NCBI RefSeq assembly: GCF_034555375.1
Contig: NZ_CP140706.1
Span: 5,013,001 to 5,077,000, forward strand
Source of the DNA: Pseudomonas sp. B33.4
Lineage (GTDB): Bacteria > Pseudomonadota > Gammaproteobacteria > Pseudomonadales > Pseudomonadaceae
Direction: 5' to 3'
DNA: 64,000 nucleotides
Below are positions 8,734-16,844 of the stretch, one piece after another. A program made the position numbers and the translations under genes. The notes beneath the pieces were generated by a model. That model was not told the origin of the DNA and did not search any database. It saw only the letters and a list, made by a program, of their open reading frames with translations. Every line of letters starts with the position of its first letter. Position 1 is the stretch's first letter.

Positions 8734-9201
8734 TTACGAACGAGCGCGAGCCTGGTTACGCAGGGCTTTCACCTGGTCGTGATTGCGTTGTACGCCGTGG
8801 TATTGGCGTTCAACCAGATCACGAATACCCACCAGGTTGTGCTTGTTGATCTTCTCGATGGCTTCACGATAAGCCTTCAGCGCATGGTCTTCACCACGCT
8901 CGGCTTCGTTCAGCACAGCCTCTTCGTCTTTGCCGGTGAACATGGCTTTGACGTCGACCCAGCGACGGTGCAGGTCACCGCTGACACTGGTAGAGGTTTC
9001 CGGATCGCCGCCCAGCTTGCGAACTTCGGCTTGCAGTTCAGCGGCAGCAGTGGCGCAATCAGCAGAGCGCGTGACAAACAAGGTCTTCAGCTCTGGATGC
9101 TTGATGTCTTCAGCGCAAGTCTTGAACCCTTCCTGACCGTCCTTGCTGGTTTCAATCAGGTCATTGAGTACAGAGATGGCTTCTTTATTCATGTCGGTCA
9201 T
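8734..9201 (-). CDS. PA2169-type four-helix-bundle protein (DUF2383)
   Basis: A 155-residue, all-helical, charged protein beginning MTDMNKEAISVLNDLIETSK and containing DGQEGFKTCAEDIKHPELK, LGGDPETSTSVSGDLHRRW, and EDHALKAYREAI. This is the pattern of the PA2169 family (ferritin-like four-helix bundle, DUF2383). The fold suggests metal or stress-related binding, but no activity is known to me. AAGGA stands 8-12 bases before the first ATG, supporting that start over the second Met. Monocistronic with a terminator. Family members are often reported as induced in stationary phase or biofilms; nothing in the sequence here proves that. Confidence 0.85.
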   Translation of the reverse strand: MTDMNKEAISVLNDLIETSKDGQEGFKTCAEDIKHPELKTLFVTRSADCATAAAELQAEVRKLGGDPETSTSVSGDLHRRWVDVKAMFTGKDEEAVLNEAERGEDHALKAYREAIEKINKHNLVGIRDLVERQYHGVQRNHDQVKALRNQARARS

Positions 9202-9406
9202 TTTTCAATTCCTTGCGATTGGTTGAAGATGCAAGGGATATTGCAGTGTGCATGCCAGCTTTTTTATTTTTAAAAAATCGTTATTTATCAATAAGTTAAA
9301 GTTAAATGAACTATTTGTATCACGGTTATTTGCATGATCTGTCATTTGGCCTGCATGCAGAATGCCTGTATTTTCCTGACTGTTTTGAAGCCAGACGAAA
9401 ACCCTG

Positions 9407-9643
9407 ATGAATCCCGAAAAACTCGAACTGCTGATAACCCGCGAAATGCCCTTCGGCAAGTACAAGGGCCGGATCATTGCCGACCTGCCGGGGCCGTACC
9501 TGAACTGGTTTGCCCGCGAAGGTTTTCCGCACGGCGAACTCGGTGGCTTGCTCGCGCTGATGCAGGAGATCGACCATAACGGCCTCTCGGACCTGCTCGA
9601 ACCACTGCGCGCCAAACACGGCAAACCTGCCCCGCGCCATTGA
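9407..9643 (+). CDS. DUF3820-family small protein
   Basis: A 78-residue cytoplasmic protein containing MPFGKYKGRIIADLPGPYLNWF, the hallmark of the DUF3820 family ('putative quorum-sensing-regulated virulence factor' in Pfam; the name rests on little evidence). The xPFGKYKG motif resembles one in some exonuclease-associated proteins. The start ATG is preceded by a weak GA-rich stretch (CGAAAACCCTG). The region upstream (9202-9406) is noticeably AT-rich compared with its neighbours. It is followed 30 bases later by the aminotransferase gene and may be co-transcribed with it. Confidence 0.78.
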   Translation: MNPEKLELLITREMPFGKYKGRIIADLPGPYLNWFAREGFPHGELGGLLALMQEIDHNGLSDLLEPLRAKHGKPAPRH

Positions 9644-9673
9644 AGCGCCCTCCTCTCTCAGAGTCAGCCGACC

Positions 9674-10855
9674 ATGCCCGATAACACCCGCCGCGCCCGT
9701 GACGAAGCCTTCTGGCAAACGTTCGCTGATCGTTACGACGTTCAACCCGGCCCCGTGAACCTGGAAAACGGTTACTTCGGGCGCATGTCGCGCACGGTGA
9801 TCGAGGAGTACCAGCGCAATATCGAGCTGATCAACACCAGCAACTCGGTGTACGTGCGCCAGCGTTTCGAGCAGCACGACAACCTCGATATCCGCGCGCA
9901 ACTGGCCGAGCTGATTGGCGTACGCGCACAAAGCGTGGCGTTCACCCGCAACGCCACTGAAGGCCTGCAATCGCTGATCCGCAACTACAACCGCTTGCAG
10001 CCGGGCGATCAAGTGCTGATCAGTGACCTGGAATACGACACGGTCAAAGGCGCCATGCGCTGGCTGGCCAGACATCGCGGCGCCGAAGTGATCGAGATTG
10101 CCCACGCGCACCCGGCCAGTTACGACAGTCTGCTGGAGACTTACCGCGAAGCGTTCAGCGGCCACCCGAAGATCAAGCTGATGGCCCTGACTCACGTCAC
10201 TCACCGCACCGGTCTGGTCATGCCGGTGCAAGCCATCGCCGCACTCGCCAAAGAGTATGGCGTCGATGTCATCCTCGACGGCGCCCACGCGCTGGGTCAG
10301 GTCGAGTTCAATCTTGAAGCGCTGGGCATCGCTTTCGCCGGCTACAACCTGCACAAGTGGATCGGTGCGCCGCTCACCCTCGGCTTCCTCTATATCGCGC
10401 CGCAACGTCTGGCCGACATTGATCCGGACATGGGGGAAATGCATTACCCGGCTAATGACATCCGTGCGCGCACCTCGTACAGCACGCCCAACATTCCGGC
10501 GCTGATGACCTTGCCGCTGGTGTTCGAGGAGCATCGTTCCCTCGGCGGCGCACCGGCCAAAGGCGCTCGCGTCAATTATCTGCGCAATCTGTGGGTCAGT
10601 GCGGTGCGGCATTTGCCGGGCATCGAGGTAATGACGCCAGACGATCCAAGGCTGTATTGCGGCATCACCTCGCTGCGATTCACCCGGCACGACGATCAAC
10701 AGGCGATGGCCGAGCGTCTGCTCAACGACTACAACCTGTTCACCGTGGTGCGCAACGGCGCCGCCAGCGGGCCGAGCATTCGCATTACACCGGGGCTGAC
10801 CACCACGGCTGCCGAGATGCAGTTACTGGTGCGGGCGCTGAACGAGCTGCGCTAA
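9674..10855 (+). CDS. Class V aminotransferase (isopenicillin-N-epimerase-like)
   Basis: A 393-residue PLP enzyme, fold type I. NATEG at residues 93-97 binds the cofactor phosphate, DGAHALGQ around 202-209 supplies the Asp that contacts the pyridine nitrogen, and Lys228 in GYNLHKWIG is the Schiff-base lysine. The N-terminal NLENGYFG resembles the isopenicillin N epimerase/cysteine-desulfurase-like branch. There is no IscS-type cysteine loop, so sulfur mobilisation is unlikely. Substrate unknown. The last 4 bases overlap the end of the convergent gene at 10852-11427, so the pair shares no terminator space. Confidence 0.85.
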   Translation: MPDNTRRARDEAFWQTFADRYDVQPGPVNLENGYFGRMSRTVIEEYQRNIELINTSNSVYVRQRFEQHDNLDIRAQLAELIGVRAQSVAFTRNATEGLQSLIRNYNRLQPGDQVLISDLEYDTVKGAMRWLARHRGAEVIEIAHAHPASYDSLLETYREAFSGHPKIKLMALTHVTHRTGLVMPVQAIAALAKEYGVDVILDGAHALGQVEFNLEALGIAFAGYNLHKWIGAPLTLGFLYIAPQRLADIDPDMGEMHYPANDIRARTSYSTPNIPALMTLPLVFEEHRSLGGAPAKGARVNYLRNLWVSAVRHLPGIEVMTPDDPRLYCGITSLRFTRHDDQQAMAERLLNDYNLFTVVRNGAASGPSIRITPGLTTTAAEMQLLVRALNELR

Positions 10856-11427
10856 AACACCGCGCCCGTGGGCTTTTCGTAGCCCGCAAGGCCGATCTGC
10901 GACGACACCGCAAAGGTGTCGACGCCGATCGTCTGGCAGCCAAAGTAGCCGTCCTCCAGGCTTTCACTGCCAATCGGCTGCAACACCAATTTCGCGGCGT
11001 CACGCCCTTCGGTTTCGCAGCTGCAAGCACAGGGTAGATGTAACTGTCCTGTCCAGGCTTCCTGATGTACTTGCGGGCGTTGATCATCACTGGCGATGCA
11101 CACGGTCACTGCGATGCACGAAGCTGCGCCAGACTGCCGATCCGGGTAAATGCTGGTAAACCGTACGATGCCTTTGTTGTCGGTCGACTGGGTGCCGCAC
11201 AGTGTGTCTGCGCCAATGTTCTGTTCGATCCGGACCTGGGCGCCAACGACCGGTTCTCCGGTCATGGCGTCGACCAGGGCCAGACGCAATACCAGTGGCA
11301 GGCCTTCGACGCCACGGCTGATGTTGCGCACCTTTCCCGCCGTTTCTCGCCAGACCGGGCTGCCGCCTTGCGGCCCCGGTTGATGCAATGGGTTACGTAT
11401 TACAGCGACAGATTGATGGTCGTCCAT
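10852..11427 (-). CDS. Intradiol-dioxygenase-like beta-sandwich protein, iron ligands apparently missing
   Basis: A 191-residue protein. The middle, LRLALVDAMTGEPVVGAQVRI followed by QSTDNKGIVRFTSIYPDRQSG, matches the core of intradiol ring-cleavage dioxygenases (GxxTDxxGxxxFxTIxPG). After this motif an active enzyme would show the paired tyrosines and HIH-type iron ligands; here the sequence runs into AASCIAVTVCIASDD instead, with no HxH. It therefore looks like a non-catalytic or divergent member, of the type often annotated only as 'intradiol ring-cleavage dioxygenase-like protein'. There is no signal peptide. GGAAGAGAG precedes the ATG. It overlaps tail-to-tail with the aminotransferase. 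Confidence 0.6.
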   Translation of the reverse strand: MDDHQSVAVIRNPLHQPGPQGGSPVWRETAGKVRNISRGVEGLPLVLRLALVDAMTGEPVVGAQVRIEQNIGADTLCGTQSTDNKGIVRFTSIYPDRQSGAASCIAVTVCIASDDQRPQVHQEAWTGQLHLPCACSCETEGRDAAKLVLQPIGSESLEDGYFGCQTIGVDTFAVSSQIGLAGYEKPTGAVF

Positions 11428-11518
11428 GAGGCGTTCTCTCTTCCGTAAGATGAACGCAGATTAGCGCCACGCAAACGCGGCTGTGCGGTAACTATGTATC
11501 GCGTCGTAACGGTGTCGA

Positions 11519-11611
11519 TGTAGGAGCTGCCGAAGGCTGCGATCTTTTGATGTTGGCGCTCAAGAGCAAGGTCAAAAGATCGCAGCCTCGTTTCACTCGA
11601 CAGCTCCTACA
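11519..11611. repeat. Paired palindromic repeat (REPIN-like), family B
   Basis: TGTAGGAGCTGCCGAAGGCT GCGATCTTTTGA, centre, then CAAAAGATCGCAGCCTCG and GACAGCTCCTACA. The right arm carries an insertion (TTTCACTC) relative to other copies at 30796, 47221 and 50638. Confidence 0.85.
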
Positions 11612-11637
11612 TAGCTTCTACATAGCAATTTTCAGGC

Positions 11638-11670
11638 AAAAAAAAACGGTGCACCGACCAAGCGCACCGT
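11638..11670 (-). terminator. Rho-independent terminator of zwf-pgl-eda
   Basis: ACGGTGCAC / GCGCACCGT stem; on the minus strand it is followed by eight T residues. Located about 40 bases past the eda stop. Confidence 0.8.
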
Positions 11671-11707
11671 AAAGCCGTAGAACACACAACGAAGTGTCTG
11701 GTAACAA

Positions 11708-12373
11708 TCAGTCCAGCAGCGCCAACGCCTCGGCGGTGCATTCCTGAATACGCGCCCAGTCGCCGTTCTTGATCCACTCCGGATCAAGCATCCAGCTACC
11801 GCCCACGCACATGACGTTTTTCAGCGCCATGTAGCTCTTGATGTTGGCCGGGCCGACGCCGCCAGTCGGGCAGAATTTCACTTCGCCGAACGGGCCGCCG
11901 AGAGCTTTGATTGCCGCCACGCCACCGCTGACTTCAGCCGGGAACAGCTTGAAGCGGCGATAACCCAGACCGTAGCCTTCCATGATGCCGGAGGCGTTGC
12001 TGATGCCCGGCAACAGCGGAATCGGGCTGTCGACACTGGCTTCGAGCAAATCACGGGTAATGCCCGGGGTGACGATGAATTGCGAACCGGCCGCTTCTGC
12101 CGCCGCGAGCATGTTGCGATCGAGCACGGTGCCGGCACCGGTCATCAGTTCCGGACGCTGGTCGCGCAGGATCTGAATGGCTTTGAGGCCGAACTGCGAA
12201 CGCAGGGTCACTTCCAGCGCGGTCAGACCACCGGCGGCCAGAGCGTCGGCCAGCGGCAGCACGTCCTGTTCGCGAGCGATGGTGATCACCGGCAGGATCC
12301 GCGCCTTGGCGCAGAGGCTGTCGATCAGGGCAACTTTGTCCGCCATGGAAACGGTCGGGGATGGGGTTGTCAT
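11708..12373 (-). CDS. eda: 2-keto-3-deoxy-6-phosphogluconate aldolase
   Basis: Last step of the Entner-Doudoroff pathway: KDPG to pyruvate and glyceraldehyde-3-phosphate. The 221-residue product shows the class I aldolase residues: Glu54 in LEVTLR, the phosphate-binding GAGTV, and Schiff-base Lys142 in FKLFPAE, plus CPTGGV. The frame is open far upstream, inside pgl. I chose the ATG at 12373 because AAGGA lies 9 bases before it and the N-terminus matches Pseudomonas Eda. An alternative ATG at 12394 overlaps the pgl stop as ATGA. Third gene of zwf-pgl-eda, under the zwf promoter and HexR. Confidence 0.95.
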   Translation of the reverse strand: MTTPSPTVSMADKVALIDSLCAKARILPVITIAREQDVLPLADALAAGGLTALEVTLRSQFGLKAIQILRDQRPELMTGAGTVLDRNMLAAAEAAGSQFIVTPGITRDLLEASVDSPIPLLPGISNASGIMEGYGLGYRRFKLFPAEVSGGVAAIKALGGPFGEVKFCPTGGVGPANIKSYMALKNVMCVGGSWMLDPEWIKNGDWARIQECTAEALALLD

Positions 12374-12390
12374 AGCGGCTGTTCCTTGGC

Positions 12391-13104
12391 TCATGGGCAC
12401 CAGTAAATCTCTAACGTAGGTTGCAGAAACGCGCGCACCGGCATGGCGGCGACGTCGTCGGATGCCAGTGCGGCATTCAGGGTGGTCAGTTTCGACTGAC
12501 CGGAAATCGACAGAATCTTGTGACGGGCCGAGGCCAGCAGCGCACGGCTCATGGTCAGACGCTGACGCGGCACGCTTGGCGCCAGCATCGGCCAGCAACG
12601 GCGTGTGCCATCAGCTTGCAGAGCTTCGGCAAGGTTCGGGCTGTCGGGGAACAGCGACGCGGTGTGGCCGTCATCGCCCATGCCCAGCACCAGCACGTCA
12701 ATCGGCGGCAGTTCGGCGAGCAAGCGGTCGGCTTGCTCGGCTGCCTGCTCGACGTTCGCTGCAGCGCTATAAAGACTGAGGAACTGCGCTTTCGCCGCCG
12801 GGCCTTTGAGCAGGTATTGCTTGAGCAGGCCGGCATTGCTGTCGGCGTGTTCAACCGGCACCCAGCGCTCGTCGGCGAGGGTCACAACGACCTTCGACCA
12901 GTCCAGATCCTGCTTCGCCAGGTGCTGGAAAAACGCCACCGGGCTACGACCGCCAGACACCACCAGCACCGCGTTGCCGCGTGCCGCAATGGCGTCGCTC
13001 AATTGCTTGGCAACGTTCAGCGCCAGACCTTCGGCCAACAACACCGGGCTGTTGAATTCGTGGGCATTTACGCCCGCCGGCAGTTGCACATTAGATATCG
13101 CCAT
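12391..13104 (-). CDS. pgl: 6-phosphogluconolactonase
   Basis: Hydrolyses 6-phosphogluconolactone from Zwf to 6-phosphogluconate. The 237-residue protein belongs to the SugarP isomerase/DevB type of Pgl. Visible family motifs are [13 protein letters not shown] near the N-terminus, LADERWVP in the first third, and [17 protein letters not shown] with the catalytic histidine region near the middle. Its start lies inside the end of zwf (14-base overlap), so translation is probably coupled. Its stop overlaps or adjoins the possible eda starts. A typical tight zwf-pgl-eda operon. Confidence 0.95.
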   Translation of the reverse strand: MAISNVQLPAGVNAHEFNSPVLLAEGLALNVAKQLSDAIAARGNAVLVVSGGRSPVAFFQHLAKQDLDWSKVVVTLADERWVPVEHADSNAGLLKQYLLKGPAAKAQFLSLYSAAANVEQAAEQADRLLAELPPIDVLVLGMGDDGHTASLFPDSPNLAEALQADGTRRCWPMLAPSVPRQRLTMSRALLASARHKILSISGQSKLTTLNAALASDDVAAMPVRAFLQPTLEIYWCP

Positions 13105-14557
13105 ACCACGACCTCCCGTCCCGCGTGATCAATGCAATGGAGCTCATCGGCCCCCACGACCCGGCCGCATACGGCTTGGGCGCGTCACCGGATTTTTTCC
13201 ACCCGGCGATCAGTTGGTCACACCATTTCCACGCGGCTTCGATTTCATCTTTACGGACAAACAGGTTCTGATTGCCGTTCATCACTTCCAGCAACAACCG
13301 CTCGTAGGCGTCGGGGATCCGCGCGCTACGCCAGGTGTCGGAGAAATTCAGTTGCAGCGGGCCGCTGCGCAGTTGCATGCCTTTATCCAGGCCCTGCTCT
13401 TTGGTCATCACGCGTAAGGAAATGCCTTCGTCCGGCTGCAGGCGGATGATCAGTTTGTTGCTGATCTGCAAGCGCTGTTCAGGGGCGAAGATGTAGTGCG
13501 ACGGTTCCTTGAAATGGATGACGATCTGCGACAGCTTCTGCGGCATGCGCTTGCCGGTACGCAGGTAGAACGGCACGCCGGCCCAGCGCCAGTTGCGGAT
13601 GTCGGCACGCAGGGCGACGAAGGTTTCGGTGTCGCTCTGGGTATTGGAATTCGGTTCTTCGAGGTAGCCAGGTACGGATTTGCCTTCGCTGTGGCCGGCG
13701 ATGTACTGGCCGCGCACCACTTGCGTGGTCAGGCCTTCCGGGCTGATCGGTGCCAGCGCCTTGAGCACTTTTACTTTCTCGTCACGGATGCTGTCGGCGG
13801 ACAGGTCAGCCGGCGGGTCCATGGCGATCAGGCAGAGCAACTGCAACAGGTGATTCTGGATCATGTCGCGCAGCTGGCCGGCCTTGTCGAAGTAACCCCA
13901 ACGGCCTTCGATGCCGACCTTCTCGGCCACGGTGATTTCCACGTGGGAGATGTAATTCTGGTTCCACTGGGTTTCGAACAGGCTGTTGGCGAAACGCAGG
14001 GCGATCAGGTTCTGAACGGTCTCTTTGCCCAGGTAGTGGTCGATGCGGTAGGTGCGGTTCTCCGGGAAGAATTGCGCCACCGCGTCGTTGACCTTGCGCG
14101 ACGACTCAAGGTCGGAGCCGATCGGTTTTTCCAGCACCACGCGGGTGTTTTCTGCCAGACCGACTTTCGCCAGGTTTTCGCAGATCGCGCCGTACACCGC
14201 TGCCGGCGTGGCGAAGTAGGCAATCATGCGTTGCGTGCTGCCGGCCAGTTCGGCCAGCGCCACATAATCTTCAGACTTGAGGAAGTCGACGTGCAGGTAG
14301 GTCAGGCGTGCGAGAAAACGCTCGGCGACGGCCTCGTCCAGCTCTTTGCCCACGTAGCGGCGCAGTTCGGCGGCGATGAACGCCATGTGCTGCTGCTGGG
14401 AACCTTCTTCACGGGCCAGCGCGATGATGCGCGTGTCCTCGTGCAACAAGTCGGCGCCATCGAGGTGATAAAGGGCAGGAAACAGCTTGCGCAGGGCCAG
14501 ATCGCCAAGCGCGCCGAACAAGGCAAAGGTGCACGGTTCAACCGTAATCGAAGGCAT
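13091..14557 (-). CDS. zwf: Glucose-6-phosphate 1-dehydrogenase
   Basis: Oxidises glucose-6-phosphate to the lactone, giving NAD(P)H. The 488-residue protein carries the nucleotide-binding [12 protein letters not shown] (14-25), EKPIG (143-147) and the substrate motif RIDHYLGKE (171-179). First gene of zwf-pgl-eda, divergent from hexR. The 217-base divergent region contains a HexR-like operator at 14623-14639. The leader reads AAAAGAACAAACATC before the ATG; it lacks a strong Shine-Dalgarno and includes AAGAACAA, an AAnAAnAA Hfq/Crc-type motif. Pseudomonas genomes often carry further zwf paralogues; none is in this window. Confidence 0.96.
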   Translation of the reverse strand: MPSITVEPCTFALFGALGDLALRKLFPALYHLDGADLLHEDTRIIALAREEGSQQQHMAFIAAELRRYVGKELDEAVAERFLARLTYLHVDFLKSEDYVALAELAGSTQRMIAYFATPAAVYGAICENLAKVGLAENTRVVLEKPIGSDLESSRKVNDAVAQFFPENRTYRIDHYLGKETVQNLIALRFANSLFETQWNQNYISHVEITVAEKVGIEGRWGYFDKAGQLRDMIQNHLLQLLCLIAMDPPADLSADSIRDEKVKVLKALAPISPEGLTTQVVRGQYIAGHSEGKSVPGYLEEPNSNTQSDTETFVALRADIRNWRWAGVPFYLRTGKRMPQKLSQIVIHFKEPSHYIFAPEQRLQISNKLIIRLQPDEGISLRVMTKEQGLDKGMQLRSGPLQLNFSDTWRSARIPDAYERLLLEVMNGNQNLFVRKDEIEAAWKWCDQLIAGWKKSGDAPKPYAAGSWGPMSSIALITRDGRSWYGDI

Positions 14558-14562
14558 GATGT

Positions 14563-14570
14563 TTGTTCTT
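14563..14570 (-). promoter_or_regulatory. Candidate Hfq/Crc (CA) motif in the zwf leader
   Basis: Minus-strand AAGAACAA, matching AAnAAnAA, about 6 bases before the zwf ATG, where Hfq/Crc binding would block ribosome entry. Based on the known motif and position only. Confidence 0.45.
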
Positions 14571-14622
14571 TTATCAAGTTAAGCTACAAATACCTTTTTT
14601 CAAGGCATCACTCAAGGGAAAA

Positions 14623-14639
14623 TGTAGTAATAACCACAA
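14623..14639. promoter_or_regulatory. Candidate HexR operator between zwf and hexR
   Basis: TGTAGTAATAACCACAA, an imperfect palindrome close to the HexR consensus (TGTAGT...ACTACA, or TTGT-N7-ACAA read on the other strand with one mismatch). It sits in the divergent zwf/hexR control region, the known place for HexR repression relieved by KDPG. Confidence 0.6.
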
Positions 14640-14774
14640 CATTTTCGCAAAATACAGATTCCGAGTGGTGGTCGGTCGGAGCCATCAGTAGGATAGGCCA
14701 CCGTTACGGGCGATATCAAAGGCCCAATTTGCATAGCCCGGCGCACCTTTGCGCAGGTGAATTAGGAATTCCAT

Positions 14775-15644
14775 ATGGACCGCGTGCGAAATTTACTGGA
14801 ACAGATCCAGAGTCGCCTTGAAGACCTGAACAAGGCCGAACGCAAAGTCGCCGAGGTGATCCTGCTCAACCCGCAGCAGGCCACCCGCTTCAGCATCGCC
14901 GCCCTCGCCCAGGCAGCCTCGGTGAGCGAACCGACGGTCAACCGTTTCTGCCGTTCGTTCGGTGTCAGCGGCTACCCCGAACTCAAGCTGCAACTGGCGC
15001 AGAGCCTGGCCAGCGGCGCGGCGTATGTCAGCCGCGCGGTCGAGGCCGATGACAATCCCGAGGCGTACACACAGAAGATTTTCGGCAGCGCCATTGCCTC
15101 GCTGGACAGTGCTTGTCAGGCGCTGGACCCGAACCTGATCAGCCGCGCTGTCGACCTGTTGATTCAGGCGCGGCAGATCCACTTCTTCGGCCTCGGCGCT
15201 TCGGCACCGGTGGCGCTGGACGCGCAGCACAAGTTCTTTCGCTTCAACCTCGCGGTCACCGCGCATGCCGATGTGTTGATGCAGCGGATGATTGCGTCGG
15301 TGGCGCATACCGGTGAGTTGTTCGTGATCATTTCCTACACCGGGCGTACGCGTGAACTGGTGGAAGTGGCGCGCATTGCTCGTGAGAACGGTGCTTCGGT
15401 GCTGGGTTTGACGGCAGAGAATTCGCCGCTGGCCAAGGCGAGTACCTTGAGCCTGAACATTCCGTTGCCGGAAGACACCGACATTTATATGCCGATGACG
15501 TCGCGGATCATTCAGTTGACGGTGCTGGATGTGCTGGCGACGGGGATGACGTTGCGTCGCGGAGTGGATTTCCAGCCGCATCTGCGCAAGATCAAAGAGA
15601 GTTTGAATGCCAGCCGGTATCCGGTGGGTGACGAGTTCAACTAA
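14775..15644 (+). CDS. hexR: HexR, RpiR-family repressor of glucose catabolism
   Basis: A 289-residue regulator with an N-terminal HTH (roughly residues 1-77, including [22 protein letters not shown]) and a C-terminal SIS sugar-phosphate domain (about 125-255, with [20 protein letters not shown] and [16 protein letters not shown]). HexR represses zwf-pgl-eda, edd-glk and gap and releases DNA when it binds KDPG. Divergence from zwf and the surrounding glucose genes make the identity firm. AGGA lies 9 bases before the chosen ATG. Operator-like sequences are seen at 14623, 29619, 29677 and 29739. Confidence 0.96.
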   Translation: MDRVRNLLEQIQSRLEDLNKAERKVAEVILLNPQQATRFSIAALAQAASVSEPTVNRFCRSFGVSGYPELKLQLAQSLASGAAYVSRAVEADDNPEAYTQKIFGSAIASLDSACQALDPNLISRAVDLLIQARQIHFFGLGASAPVALDAQHKFFRFNLAVTAHADVLMQRMIASVAHTGELFVIISYTGRTRELVEVARIARENGASVLGLTAENSPLAKASTLSLNIPLPEDTDIYMPMTSRIIQLTVLDVLATGMTLRRGVDFQPHLRKIKESLNASRYPVGDEFN

Positions 15645-15664
15645 GGCGCTAAAAGCGAAAGCCA

Positions 15665-15857
15665 ACCCTCATCGGAACGCCGCCCGCCCAGCCCTCTCCC
15701 GGAGGGAGAGGGAGCCGACCGAGGTGTCTTGCGCTATACATCGACCTGAAACACTGAGTCGATTATGGATTCACCGACATTCGTTCAGGTCGGTGAATCT
15801 CTCGAATATCCCCCATTCGGTCCCCTCTCCCCCCGGGAGAGGGCTAGGGTGAGGGGC
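15665..15857. repeat. Long intergenic inverted repeat, family D (variant left end)
   Basis: Left end is ACCCTCATCGGAACGCCGCC CGCCCAGCCCTCTCCC, a different terminus from most copies; right end is the usual GAGAGGGCTAGGGTGAGGGG. The core includes ACTGAGTCGATTATGGATTC. It separates convergent hexR and the mutarotase gene. Confidence 0.8.
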
Positions 15858-15876
15858 TACGATGTAACTGACACAC

Positions 15877-16731
15877 TCAAGCCGCCGCCCACGCCTGCAA
15901 ACTCAGATGCGCCTTCTCCCCCGGCGCCAGATGCAGACTGTCCGTCCCACCCGCCGCCGCTTCCACACAGACAAACTCGGAAATCTCATCCCACGTCACG
16001 CCCAACAGCGGCCGCGCCCCTGGATGCCAGACCACTGTGTCGGCGCTGTCACCGGTATCGATGCACAACTCGCGCTGCCAGGCATGATCTTTCAACTGCA
16101 ACTCGCCGTCATGCTGGAACACCCGCTGACACCCGCCATCCACCCGCAACTCGCCTTCCTGCTGGCAAACCTGGCGATTCAACTGGTCATAACCCTGCGC
16201 CCCTTCGAGCCCAGACAGCGCTATCTCGCCAACATCGCCAATACGCCAGTAAGCGTGCAAAGCCTGGCTCAACTGGCACGGCATGTCGTCCTGATGCTCG
16301 GTGCTCAGGCGTAATTCCATACGTTCGCCAAGGTGGGCGTGCAGGTCGACCTGCCAGTCGCACAGCTGCAATTGCCAATGCAGGCGCACGCCATCGTCAG
16401 CGCTGCTGCTGTCGAGTAATTTCCAGTCGAGCAACCGTGCCCAACCATGGGACGGCCAGGCGTTTTCGCTCGGATGACGGCCATACCACGGCCAGCACAC
16501 CGGCACGCCGCCACGGATTGCACCAACATGCGGCCACTTCGCCGCACACCACAACCACGGTTTTTGCCCACGCGGCTGAAAGTGCAGCAACTGCGCGCCT
16601 TGACGACTGAACACTGCCTGACACAGCGGGTGATCGATCACCAACACGTCGCGCATCTGATAGCGCTCCCAGGCGAACACCGGTTGTTCACGCAGGGATT
16701 TGAAGAAGCGTTGTAGCGGATGCTCATGCAT
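15877..16731 (-). CDS. D-hexose-6-phosphate mutarotase (aldose 1-epimerase family)
   Basis: Interconverts alpha and beta anomers of hexose 6-phosphates, here probably glucose-6-phosphate for Zwf. The 284-residue protein has the YeaD-like features: an early HPLCQAVFSRQGAQLLHFQP, the substrate-arginine region GGVPVCWPWYGRHP, a mid-protein HAYWRIGDV with the catalytic histidine, and a late CVEAAAGGTDSLHLAPGE. The frame opens 7 codons earlier at a TTG; I prefer the ATG at 16731 because GGAA lies about 9 bases upstream. It is downstream of oprB beyond a terminator, in the same position as in P. putida. Function by family and context. Confidence 0.87.
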   Translation of the reverse strand: MHEHPLQRFFKSLREQPVFAWERYQMRDVLVIDHPLCQAVFSRQGAQLLHFQPRGQKPWLWCAAKWPHVGAIRGGVPVCWPWYGRHPSENAWPSHGWARLLDWKLLDSSSADDGVRLHWQLQLCDWQVDLHAHLGERMELRLSTEHQDDMPCQLSQALHAYWRIGDVGEIALSGLEGAQGYDQLNRQVCQQEGELRVDGGCQRVFQHDGELQLKDHAWQRELCIDTGDSADTVVWHPGARPLLGVTWDEISEFVCVEAAAGGTDSLHLAPGEKAHLSLQAWAAA

Positions 16732-16776
16732 TTGCCACGGTTCCGAATTCAACTGTCATGGGCTGCGCGAACCCTC

Positions 16777-16806
16777 AAAAAAAAGCGGACAGCCTTGGCT
16801 GTCCGC
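16777..16806 (-). terminator. Rho-independent terminator of oprB
   Basis: GCGGACAG-CCTTGG-CTGTCCGC hairpin followed on the minus strand by a run of T. It lies about 40 bases past the oprB stop, and partly isolates the mutarotase gene from the uptake operon. Confidence 0.88.
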
Positions 16807-16844
16807 AAATATGCGCACATAGAGAGGAGCTTATCGCAGACGCG

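Noticed and set aside
8734..11427. Genomic island or prophage remnant
   Set aside because: Small unfamiliar genes and an AT-rich gap (9202-9406) raised the idea, but there is no integrase, tRNA junction or compositional shift over the genes.
12374..12598. N-terminal extension of Eda
   Set aside because: The extra residues come from reading through pgl in another frame. They are Arg-rich and unrelated to the family, and a good ribosome site supports the internal ATG at 12373.
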